64,000 bases of DNA from Ectocarpus siliculosus. Taxonomy: Eukaryota; Sar; Phaeophyceae; Ectocarpales; Ectocarpaceae. A program made the translations under genes and the position numbers. Under the pieces are notes generated by a model. The model ran no database searches. It saw only the letters and a list, made by a program, of their open reading frames with translations, and was not told the origin of the DNA. This document shows positions 34,407-45,071 of the stretch, one piece after another; position 1 is the stretch's first letter, and the number at the start of each line of letters is the position of its first letter. The stretch is taken from NCBI GenBank assembly GCA_000310025.1, contig FN649740.1, positions 5,563,326-5,627,325 of the forward strand. The letters are read 5' to 3'.

Positions 34407-36620
34407 CTATGCGCGCAGAGCCTCGGGGTACTGGATTGCGGCCGGAATCTGCATGCCCCGCCTGGCACTCTCCATGGCAGAAGGTCCGGCAGCAGCAGGT
34501 ATTGGGCCCACCCCCCGTGACGTGCCGTGTGAGCTGCCATTCCTGCAATGCTTTAGTCGGCCGGTCTTGAACAGCAGGATTAAGGTCGCGATCGCCCCTA
34601 CGACCAGCCCGCCACCCACTGCAACGGCTACAACACTCATTGTCGACGGATCTGGTGGAAGAAACAACGAGCAGACACATGACATAATCGCGGAAGAATC
34701 GTTCAGACTAGTCAACCACAACCCCCGAGTGATCATGCAATGATCTTATGCTGCAGGTTGCCTGACGCCCTGATATAGCGGGAATACTTGTTTCGAAAAG
34801 GCCCTGAAATCAAACACAAGAATGAAAGTGTGTGCAGTTGTTGGAGGATACAATCTTGAATATCACCCATCTCCATCGAAGGGTGCACAACTTCACAAAT
34901 GAAACCAAAGAACCGGTCGTGCCAGTACCACATCTCCATGAGGACGGCGACATCTAAGTTGCCGAACAAAATCCACGTCATCATTCTTACCTCCGCCACC
35001 AGATGAAGCCACCGTGGCCGGAGTAGTGGTGATATCAGGGAGTGGTGGTGGGGTGAAGGGGGAAGTAGACTCGGTGAGAGCAGGGGTAGGAAAAGGCGTG
35101 GCAGTCGGAGAGGGGACAGGGTCCGGTGCGTAGAGGACGAATGGAGCGGCAGTGAGCGCGTTGGCTTGGTCACCAGGTGTAGGAGAAGGCGTGGTGGTCG
35201 GAGGGGACGTAGGCTCGGGCGTAGCGATCGGAGGGGACACAGGAGCTGGGGTTGGGGTGATGGGAGCGGGGGTAAGGGGGGTAGGCTCGACGAGAGCAGG
35301 GGTAGGCTCGGGCGTGGCGATCGGAGGAGACACAGGAGCAGGGGTTGGCTCGGGCGTGGCGATCGGAGAGTACACAGGAGATGGAGTGTAGCCCGCGACG
35401 GTGCCGCAGCTGCAGGTGATTTCTATCTCGTCCAATCTGGTGTAGTCCTCATCTGCCGTGCTGTAGCAGTTCCACTGGATCACCTCCACCGGGTGCAACG
35501 TAGTCGCGTCGTCCTCGTAGGCATCTTTACATGTTATGCTTACATCAAAAATGCCTTCTTCAACGTCTATGTCGTACACGTTGGCGACCACCCAGACAAA
35601 CTGCAGAGAAACGGCGGGAAAGTAAACAGCGCGACGTACAATTCAGTGCATGGTAAGCCGCTTCGCGTCGGGCCTAAAGCACAAGCGCAGACCTCCGTTC
35701 GATTTCTCCTGATGCTTTACTAGGTAGCCCGCCCACGACTCCTCCCAGCCTATCCCCACAACGGAACAAGAGGCCATACAGCGTGGGAGACAAACGTGAA
35801 AACCCGCAAACTGTGAAGACTTCCGACATCTGATCGGAGGTAGCCAGAACGAAAGTTCCGGAAGTGCCGAGTCACGACTGGCCACGGTATGATGTGTCGG
35901 CACCGTGCTCAATCAACACGAGCGAGGACCATATCGTGTTCGTCGGCTGGAGAAAGCCAACAGTATTACAGGGTGGGATACTTTTAAGCATTGGCGGGCG
36001 ACCTGGTCGATCGAAAAGGGATGTCAGACATGGCTTGAGAAATGCGCACCAGAAGAAAACTTGGTGGCTCTGTTCTGCGCAATATCCGCCAAATCAAGCA
36101 ACACAAGGATCACCCAACAACGAGCCGGACCACAAACCAACGGACGACGGCCGGCAAAAACATATCCAAGGAAGACAACCCTCCGCCGTGACATCACGAC
36201 TCCAGACAGCACCTATGCGTTGCATGCTGCAGCTCTGACAGAAATGGTACGATGTAGCAGCTGCAACGACGTCATCTACCAACCGGAGTAATGATCTACT
36301 GTAGATGTCGGGATATTGCGACCACGTGCTCCAGGTGCACGCGTCCTACGCTTTGATTCAAAAAACCTCAACATGTGTGTCCCGTCAACTGATGGACAAC
36401 CAGAGTAGACTCCAAAATCATGTAGTCAGCGTGACCGACAACTCTCTCGCATGACTCTCTCACATGATCATCCCGAAAAGATGAGGAGGCATATACTATC
36501 GATGATCCTCCAGCCTCCACGCCGTCCAGGAAGTAGCCGTCCAAGTCGTTGACGCTCGTGGTGGTGTCCTCGTAGCAGCCATCCACGGCGCTATTGTAGT
36601 CGACCTCGACGTAGAACGAA
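34407..36620 (-). CDS. Cell-surface protein with Pro/Thr stalk and one transmembrane helix (5' end not located)
   Basis: The three exons found, in transcript order, are 36620-36464, 35600-34991 and 34651-34407 (stop TAG); the phases fit. Exon 1 and the first 85 residues of exon 2 form a Cys-containing acidic region (YVEVDYNSAVDGCYED, ITCKDAYEDD, WNCYSTADEDY, ITCSCGT) that looks like an extracellular beta-rich domain. A stalk follows with at least three near-identical SPPIATPEPTPAP units and other Pro/Thr-rich sequence. Exon 3 supplies one transmembrane helix (VVAVAVGGGLVVGAIATLIL), a basic stop-transfer segment (FKTGRLKHCRNG) and a 45-residue cytoplasmic tail. A signal-peptide exon should lie upstream of 36620 but I could not fix it. 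Topology would be type I. The domain family is not recognised, and no ligand or function can be inferred. Confidence 0.7.
35210..35390 (-). repeat. Coding tandem repeats of the Pro/Thr stalk
   Basis: Units containing GGCTCGGGCGT(G/A)GCGATCGGAG recur three times on the plus strand with variable spacing and encode SPPIATPEPTPA on the minus strand. Such arrays expand and contract readily, so stalk length may vary between individuals. Confidence 0.7.
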
Positions 36621-39600
36621 CTGTAGCAAGAAGTCATGCCGGAGTTCCGAAAGTGGGAGCTTCTGACGGGAAAAATGAGTCAGGGCCTAGAGGTATCTTC
36701 CCTCGTGATGTAGCCTCGGCCTCCGCAGAGTTTTCCAACCGGAATGAGATGGCGTTTTCCAACCGGCGTGAGCAGGCGCTCCTGGCCTCGTCCTCTCTTC
36801 CTCTCGTGCTCTACAAGACAACAGAGAACAAAGAGCCGGTTAACGAGAGGCCGGCCGCACCAAAACCGTGAGTGTCAGTGCAATTGCTACATTCAACAGA
36901 GCATGCGCTCAGAAAGGAATGAGTTGGGGAACGACGTATTCTTAGGCCGTGATCGTCAATCACCGCGGCGCCATTTTTTTGGAACTGTCCGGCCTCCCAA
37001 GCCCACCGGCCTCCCAAGCGCACCACACAACCTCTTGAGGCTACTGCGGTAGGGAGCGTTCTCAATCTCTCTCGGAACCTGGTACCTCTAGCCACATGCA
37101 TGGAAGGTCAGAACCATTTGTCAACACGTGGCACATCTACGCAGTTCCGCCAGGGCTACGTTTTTTTCTTGCTGGACCTTGCGCAACCCTCCATTTCATT
37201 TCGAAACCCTTAGGTCATGCGGGTACATTGTGAACCAGAAGGGCACAAGAACTGTTCGTGTTTGGCTCTGTGTCTCTTCGTGCGTTCATGTCGGGATGGT
37301 CAGGCATCGACAAAGCCGCACGTAGCGCAGGACTCGCCAACCGATCTCTAGCTTGCTGAGAGCGAAAAAGGGCACGTTTTACACGTACTGATGGTACGAG
37401 TGCGACACGCCCTGTAGGTCACCACCGTAGATCACGCTTGAGCAGTAGAGACAACGGGGACAAGGCTTTGCGATGATTGTGGAAGTTTGATTCTTGCGAT
37501 CCTCGGCACGTTTCCGGTACAGCAGCGGTGATTTAGTCTCGCGGAAGAGGAGTTGGTTTCCCGGTTCGTTTCCCATTTGTTTCTAAACCGTAGGACACCA
37601 AGCAAGGTTGTTGAGAGATTCGTCGCACACACATATAAACTGCTAACCAAGACCACGGCACGCCCCCAGCCGTGGCTCACTCTAGGCGGGATACAGGCTG
37701 ACAGCAGGAAGAAAAATCAAGGTCCCCGGAAGAAGGGGGCCGAAGCCTATCATTGTAACGCTCGGTCCCACTCGGCACGTGAGACCAAGCCAAGAAAAAT
37801 ATCGAACGAGAATGATCAGTGTCACCGATCGATACGCGAAGTTCACATGACTTTTTTCTAAATACCTGTAGATACGGATGGCGCCCGCACGCACTCGCTC
37901 TTGTTTTGCCCTTGGCTCGTTTTACAGTTTTCTCTGTGGGGTACCCCAGCATCGACTCACTCTGTACGTAGGATGGAGTGCAGGATTCTTATCTGAGAAC
38001 GCACCTCACCTGGTCCAACGGTTAAGGTCTCTGATAGAGATTGTTGTGTGTGGGTCCACCTTCTTAGCTGCCGAGTTCTTAACCGACGGGGGGGGGCGTA
38101 CACCACGAAGACAGGAATATGTTCTGTCACTGCCGAATTTGAACCGGCCATCCCATTTCCTTATAAATATCTGATTGTGTGGGAGGCTCAAGATCAAGAC
38201 ACTATTATCCCCCGTTCCATACACATGGCGTAGTATCCCCGTATCACGCAAACAGTCAGTGACACGTTCACTCATGACATCACACCAAATCCTGCCAGGC
38301 TTGGAGTCTGGTACAAAATAATCATGGCGGAGAGAGTGTTGGGCTCAGTTGCCAGCACTCTGGTACCAGACTCGGCGGAATACGGATCTCCGAGATCTCC
38401 GAGATCTCCGGAGATATGTGGATATTTTGGGCTTGAAGAGGACTCAACGAGTCGCCGCTTTTGGCCTCGGCCCTGTCTCTCACTGTTACTTAACCTCTTC
38501 TGCGCAGAAATGCTCTCGACAAAAGCCCGCTAGCGAGCGCCGTACTGTAACGCATCACACGCGCCGACACCTAGCTCAGTGAATAGCCTGCGCTCAACCC
38601 TTTTCAGACGCCCCCTCCTCCCCCCCATTCGAAAAATATGTAGGAGTATCATATTGTATGTCCGTCTTGGATATCACTCTGTCGCATCGCAAGCGATGAT
38701 TGACTGACCGATGAAAGATGAAAAGGGGTCGGTCTTAGTGCGGCTCATAGCGGGAAGCGCGTCCAAACGCTACCATCTCCTTGTTGCATGGTGTTCCACT
38801 GCATAAACGTTTTGTTCCCCTCCAGAGCAGGGAGGAAAGCGAACTTCAACCTGGACACTCTACATAAACTACTGACATGTTGATGGTTACGAGGTTGACC
38901 AGTCCATTGCGGCGCAGGGAAGGGTTGGTGCCTTCCTCACAATACAGATGGCAGGCACTGACTGCTATGCCGGATCCTGTGGACTTGTCGGACGCTGTAC
39001 CAGCTTAATCTAGGCCACTGCTGTACGTATGTACAACAGCTTGCCTTCCCGAGCTGGCGTGGGCACACACGGGCACAATTTTGATTGTGGGATGATTGAC
39101 GTGCCTGCGTGGGTGTCCTTATTGTGCATATTAGCATCGACCGCGCCAATGGCGTGTGTGTGCGTGTGTCCCATCTACTCCGGCCCCAGTCTACCCACAC
39201 CTTCCGAACACATCCGCAAGTGTTCGACGTATTGGCCAGGGCCACACCAGGGATTACGGTGCGTGACAAATACCTGAAGCAATCCGAGGGCGGTGGCATG
39301 GGCGGTTCGAAAATTCTTCCAATGACTGTTCTGTCGACAGATTGATTGTCGCAGGACCCGGTGGAGAAAGAAAGGTTGGCGTCACCAGTACCATGCATAC
39401 AATTTCAGTAAGCTACCAATCGTAGAGACAGTGTCGACGAGACTTAGTCCTTGCAGCTGAGTGTTTACTTAGTGAGTACTAGGACCCGTGTGTGTGCGCG
39501 CGCACTCTCAACACGGTCCCAAGAGTCCACGCTCAAGGGAAATCAAATGGGTTTGGCAGTTATTTCCGTTTCGGTATTCCTCTGTCCCCGCTACCTCGCT

Positions 39601-42037
39601 TGCCGTCTCTTTTCCTCCCTCTCTCTTCTCTCTCTATTGTAGATCTCGCTCTCCACTGGCCGTATCCGGCCCCAAAACATTCACAGATGGGCTGCGGAAA
39701 GCTCCCGCCCCTTGTGGACCAACGGCAACACAGGGTGCAAAGCCCGACACGCAACGCACACAAGTGCTGGTTTTGCTCTGTGCAGCAGTACTGAAACGGA
39801 AGTTGTAAATTTGCTCCCGAGTCGACCCGCAGATATCACATCGTACGGTACGGTCTCTCCCTCCAAACTGAAAATCAACCGAGACATGCTACCAACAGCA
39901 ACAGCAGACCGTAGTAGGGGTTGCAGAGGCTCCACCTCGTGCTTGGCTGTAACTCACAGTGTGAATGCGGCCCGTGATTTGGTCTCTCTCGCTCCTCCCT
40001 GCGGGATCGCCAGCCGTAGTAGTGAGTTGAGGTTCAGTCCACCATGTCTCGCGCCAACGTAGTAGGTGGGAGGACCCTTCTCCGTTTAGCCACAGCCAAG
40101 TCCAACTGAAACCGTTGCTCGCCCCGGCCGAATCCTGCCTTTAGGGCTCCCAGCGAGTTACTAAGCGCTCGCCTCGCGGAAAGCTGTCGTTGCGCTCTGC
40201 CATATGTGATGTAACTTCTGCGCGTCCCATTGCCCCGCTGAAACTTGAATCTCCCGAATTTTGGAGCAAATTTCCTTGCATGAACGATTGTCTGGCGTTG
40301 TCTGGCGATGTAATTATTTTTATTTTATTTTATATTTTGATATTTTCTTTCTTTTCTGCTTTGTTCTATTCCTGTACACTTGCTTGTACTCCTATTTTTT
40401 TCTGGCCGGCACCGGCTGATCGTTTACGGCGCGTCAGCCATTTCCTGCGACAAAGTCGTAGTAGGCTTTAGGGTCGAGGGTCTCACACCGTACGAACCAA
40501 CCGTCGTCGTGTGTGTAGCTCTGCATATCTACCTTCGAATACAGCGTATGTACCGTAGAACGAAGCCTTTTTGTTCCCTCCAGTTATCCACTCCAAAACG
40601 AACGGTGTAGCAGTAGTATACTACTGTAGAACCTCTACAAGCAGTCGATGGTTCCGAGGGTACACATACACAAGTTTTCTTCCGCTCTCTTCCTCTCCCT
40701 CTCCCGACCGAGTGGTGAGCGATACTTGTAGTCGGGATGTAACAACACTCCGTGGGAGACCCGGCAACGCCAGGAGCAGCGGATTCTCAATTTCCCCTCG
40801 CTATCAAATGTGGCATTGGTTCAAATGGTGCTGCTGCCGTGTATTCGTGGGTAGGTCGACGTATGCATATAGTACGCATGCAACAATTGCTGTAGCTTTT
40901 TCTGCTGGGGGGGGGGGGGGAGCTGTAGGGCGGAGGATAATCGGTCCTTCGTCCGTGCGTCACTGGGAAATCCCAGCTCGGAATTTACAGCCATCTCGTT
41001 CGCCGTACCTTGCTTTGTTGAAAAGTCAAATGGGATAGAACGCGTTTGTACGTCCTATCATCTCTAAGGAGTTGGATCCTTTGAAGAAGTTCACAGCAAC
41101 GGAACCCACAGCCTGGAAGACATAAGTCAAAACACGTCTGATCTCTCTAGTTGAGTTGGTCTCGTTTCCAATCAGTTTCGCAGTACTTTAGCTGGGAAAA
41201 TTGAAAATTGATGGTGAAAACCGGCCTCCAATTTGGATGAAGAATCTACTGTAGGGCATGCACAGAACGCACGGGGGGCTCAAAGCCAATCAATGTCGAA
41301 TCGAACTACTATTTTCTGTCACATGGACGCTCAACACAGACAGGTGAAATCCTTTTTATCACCAGGCAATTTCTGGTTGTTCTACATTTCATCTCGGAAA
41401 TGTCTCGAAACAATGCAAAGCAACTCCCGTCATATTTTCAGCGACCCCACGATTTCGTCGTCGCACGTTAACTCCTTTCACAAACAGCAACCAAGACAAC
41501 CAATCACAATCACCCATATCCCGTCCGCAAGGACCGATGTGCGAAGTCAAGAACCGTTCGCACACAAAATGCCGCCGACAAGAACACAAACCTCCACAAT
41601 TGCCAACAACCAAGAAAGGGCGCCCCCAAATAGCGCCGTCACCCGTCTCCAAGAACAGTTGGTGCAGTGACAAGCATGTCCAGATTCTACTACCACCCTG
41701 TCAAACTCACGGCTACTACTCTGTTGCCTCCTCTAAAAAACTGCTGATAGCACACACATTACGCAACCACACAGAAAAATCACCCCTCCATCGTCCAAGC
41801 AAGTCCTGCACTCCGGAGGGTGCCCGACCGTCGATCAAATCATGCATCCATGGGGCGTTTATCTCTAATATGAACGTGGCGACCCGCAACTGCTGAAAAT
41901 TGCCAGAACAGCATGGAAAACAATTCCTCTATTGAAACCAGGAAAACAATCAACAACAACAGACAAACTTCACACGGACAATGGCTCTACACCGGTAGCA
42001 CTCGTCCACCGGCGGCGCCCTTCCTACCCTTGACTGG
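36621..42037. other. Long stretch without a confirmed gene
   Basis: It should contain the 5' end of the surface-protein gene and the 3' region of the glutaredoxin gene. One minus-strand frame at 37432-37680 begins with a hydrophobic, signal-like stretch (RAVVLVSSLYVCATNLS), but I could not join it in phase. A run of T-rich sequence lies at 40309-40360. Other frames look like chance. Confidence 0.35.
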
Positions 42038-44655
42038 TCAGTACCACGGGTGGTACCAGGAATCTTTCATCATCCCCGGGGCCTCCGCACGCACTTTCTT
42101 CACCAACTCCTCGAGCTTTCCGTCTTCGTGGAGCTTCTGGACATCATCGTTTCCGCCGAGGTGTTCCGAGTTAAAGAAAACCTGTCACCACACGTGCGAG
42201 CAGGAGGGGGGCAGGGGGGGGGGGGTCTCATGGTTTTGCTTGCGTTGGCACTTTGACCCAACAATCCTTCCCGGAAAGGGGCGTCTACAAAATCCGCAAC
42301 AACCAGTATCTGGCATTCACGAGAGGAAGCAACACCGCCACCCACGCCCAACCATCGAGAGTCTACTTCACCTCACAGCAAACAGAGAAGAAATTAGCGA
42401 CCCCCTACCACGTTAAACGGGTTGTGATACCTTACAAATCCGAGTTAGTGCTAATTTGTAGCTGGTGCATACGACACCATCCACAAGACAACGGTTAACG
42501 TTGTGTTGTTCCACCGTCCCTCAATCCAACCGTCGATCGGAGAAACAGGAAATCGTACATCTCACACCCCATTCAACAAAGTACGGAGCAAAGACCGATT
42601 GGTCGGGCAGAATACTAATCTTTCAATCCCCCACAGCACCTGAGGGACGGTGTTAGCTCCGCTGAAGGTCTTCATCTGCTTTATCTTCTTCTCGCTGTCC
42701 TCGCCCTCCAGCACATTCACGCGCGTCACCTGCAGCGAGTAGTCATTCTCCAGAAGGGCCAACGCCTTAGGGATAAAATGCAAACACAGACGAATGACAG
42801 CAGCGGCAACAGAGGAGACAAGCACCATAAAAATACTGCTGTAGCACAGCAAACCTCAGCGGGTTCGCGGCAAAGGAAGCACGGGTCAAAAAATAACACA
42901 AAATGTGACAAGGATTGCACAGAATAAAAATAAGGTATCGCATTTGCAAGGTTAAGGAAAAATGAATGATGGCAAGTGAAACAGAGAATTCTGTCCTTGC
43001 GGCGAAATGCCAAGGTCGGGATTCAGGCCGAGCAAAAAACGCGTCAGCGTAGCATGCCAACACCAGCGGTACTTTTTTTGTCCGCGGCGCCAGGTACCAG
43101 GGCTTTCGGGTTGGCCGCCAAACGGTGGCGTGGACATATGTTACAGGTGGCAACAGATTCGGTTGGAGGTCTTGCGGCCAAATACAATGTATCCTTGACC
43201 CCTCTTATCTGTCCTTAGAGATCGTTGCGTTTCCGCAAGAAAAAAACCACAAAAAAGGCGACGTTTCGCTCCAGGTGTCATGAAATGGTCCGCCTACCAA
43301 GAGGTTCATCATCCAGGATTTCACATGCCTAGCGTGAATCTCTGCGCGGGACTCGCAAGGCGGGGCAAGAGAGAGACGAGGACAAGGAAAAGCTGCTTCG
43401 TGGTCAAGAAAAAGCGTCTTGCCAAGAGTCAAGGCGGGATCTCAACAATGGAGGCGGTCTGCGCCGTGAGTGCGCGTGATTTTGCAAGGACAAATCAAAC
43501 AAGAATTACCCGTCGGCAAACCTGAACGGGAGCACGCCGCACGGCCAACTCTGTACATCCTGCACCATGCACGGACAGACGCAAACCAGGGAGGGCTGAC
43601 GTGCGTGCAATTACATTCGAAACTTGTCGAAACCACAAATAACGCCCTGTCCGGCGCTCCTTCACGTCTGTCTATTGTCGGCGTCCGGCAAGAGCATAAC
43701 TTTCAAGAAAACGTTTTTCGCCGGCAGATGGACATACCTATACTAAATGCATGACCTCGGAAAGAGGACGCTGCCGCACCCGGGCTGTCTCCCGAGCACC
43801 GGATTTAAGTAAGTAACGAGCAGGCTGGTTGACAGACGACTCAAAATCAACGGAGGGTCGCGTTTGTCGAGGTCCCTCGACACGACGTTGGAACTCTGTA
43901 GTTATTATGGCGGAAGTCCCCCCATTTTTCATGGTGAGACGTTGTCCAGATACATACTTTTTTCGGAGTATTCTCGACAAGACGGTTCAAACGCCACCTT
44001 TTCGGGCGCCAGTCTGCAGAGGATGGAAGGGCGGAGCGAGCATTCCAGGTTTAAAATCGACCCAAGGGGTGTGATATCTTCCGTCATGTCACCTACGGCA
44101 TTTCCTGCCTTGCAGATGTACACTACTGCTATAACTCTGCTGTAGCAGCCTCCTGTCGTAGCTACCGTGCGAATCTCTGCGCTCGGGCCGGCAACTGCTG
44201 TATCGCGTGCCAACGAAATAGATTAGTGGTTGTTTGATAGGATCCGTATGGATTCCTGCTCCAACATGAACACTTTGCTGGCCGTTTTCAGCTACGATAC
44301 ATGTGTTTCTTGAAGGTAGACCTGACGCAGTCGCCCAGCTATATACGATGACCTACATCCTCAAGCGGGTGCATCAACTCGAGACTCAGCGGAGCAGTCC
44401 ATAACCCACCTTCTTGCAGTACGGGCAGGTCTCCTTGTGGTAGACAGTCACCAGCCCCGCTTGCCCGTCACCCGACATCATGGACAACGGTGCTGCGACT
44501 GCACCTCTAGCACCGGCATGCGTCGAGGTGAAGGAGCGGTACTGTTGCCCTGCTGCTGGCAATGAAGCCACTCTAGGAGCGGTGGTGACGAACGCGCTAG
44601 CCGGGGTAAGGCTTGCGAAGGCCGCGGAAGCGGCTAGCACCAGCTTCATGATCAT
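42038..44655 (-). CDS. Glutaredoxin, probably plastid-targeted
   Basis: Glutaredoxins reduce disulfides or deglutathionylate proteins using glutathione. Three exons, 44655-44410, 42765-42640 and 42181-42038, all phase 0, give 171 residues. Residues 1-21 are a signal peptide ending T-P-A-S-A before Phe22, the ASA|F motif of stramenopile plastid presequences. A Ser/Ala/Arg-rich transit-like part follows to about residue 60. The dithiol site CPYC is at 77-80, the cis-Pro TVP at 121-123 and the glutathione-binding GG-N-DD at 133-137, all as expected for class I glutaredoxins. The tail (after KKVRAEAPGMMKDS) ends W-Y-H-P-W-Y. A GT in the last exon (CTG|GTACCA) could allow further exons, but the fold is complete. 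An in-frame second Met lies two codons in. It is divergent from SURF1. Confidence 0.88.
43950..44108. mobile_element. Foldback (MITE-like) element, copy 3 (partial)
   Basis: The interior CTCGACAAGACGG.TCAAACGCCACC and a right end (AAAATCGACCCAAGGGGTGTGATATCTTCCGTCATGTCA, quoted in part: GGGGTGTGATATCTT) match the family in inverted orientation. No matching left terminus is visible, so it is truncated or strongly decayed. It lies in intron 1 of the glutaredoxin gene. Confidence 0.5.
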
Positions 44656-45071
44656 GATTATCGATTCGGCGGTGTTGTTCTGTCTTCGCCCGCGGGGTGA
44701 CGCACGCTCTCGGTGGACGCCCGGGTGAAAGTTGCTGCTGCGGTTAATTGTAGATCTCTTCTTTCAACTCTCGCGAATCAGCGTGCCGTGTAGATTGTGG
44801 TGGAAGCACGTGTTGTCGCAAGAGACGGTCGGCGGGTGGTGCGGGAGGTAAGGCGGGGTCTTAAACAGCGTCTAGAAATCCGAAATCCGGCCACGCGCCG
44901 CAAGCGGTGAGAGCCGGTGAATTGCTCATCCAGAAGAGCTCTGCACTCCGGTCGGTAATCTCGCCGCATTTCTCCATTTCTCACCCTGGCGGTAAATGGT
45001 AAATAAATGCGGTACATGTAGCACTGCCGTAGCGCTGTAGCACTTCCCCTTCGTCGACTAGAGCAAGCAGT
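44656..45071. promoter_or_regulatory. Shared upstream region of glutaredoxin and SURF1
   Basis: The start codons at 44655 (minus) and 45072 (plus) are 416 bp apart and no other gene intervenes, so both promoters and leaders must be here. I see no clear TATA box. The region is GC-rich near the glutaredoxin side and has GTAGCACTGCCGTAGCGCTG near the SURF1 start. Co-regulation is inference. Confidence 0.6.

Noticed and set aside
38001-38140. tRNA-like A-box (CTGGTCCAACGGTTAAGG) and a B-box-like GGTTCAAATTC
   Set aside because: The two elements are on opposite strands and no cloverleaf can be drawn.
41233-41670. 145-codon plus-strand frame
   Set aside because: Thr/Gln/Asn-rich by base composition; no homology and no gene context. 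A short stretch (AACCAATCACAATCACCC) also occurs at 27945 and seems a minor repeat.
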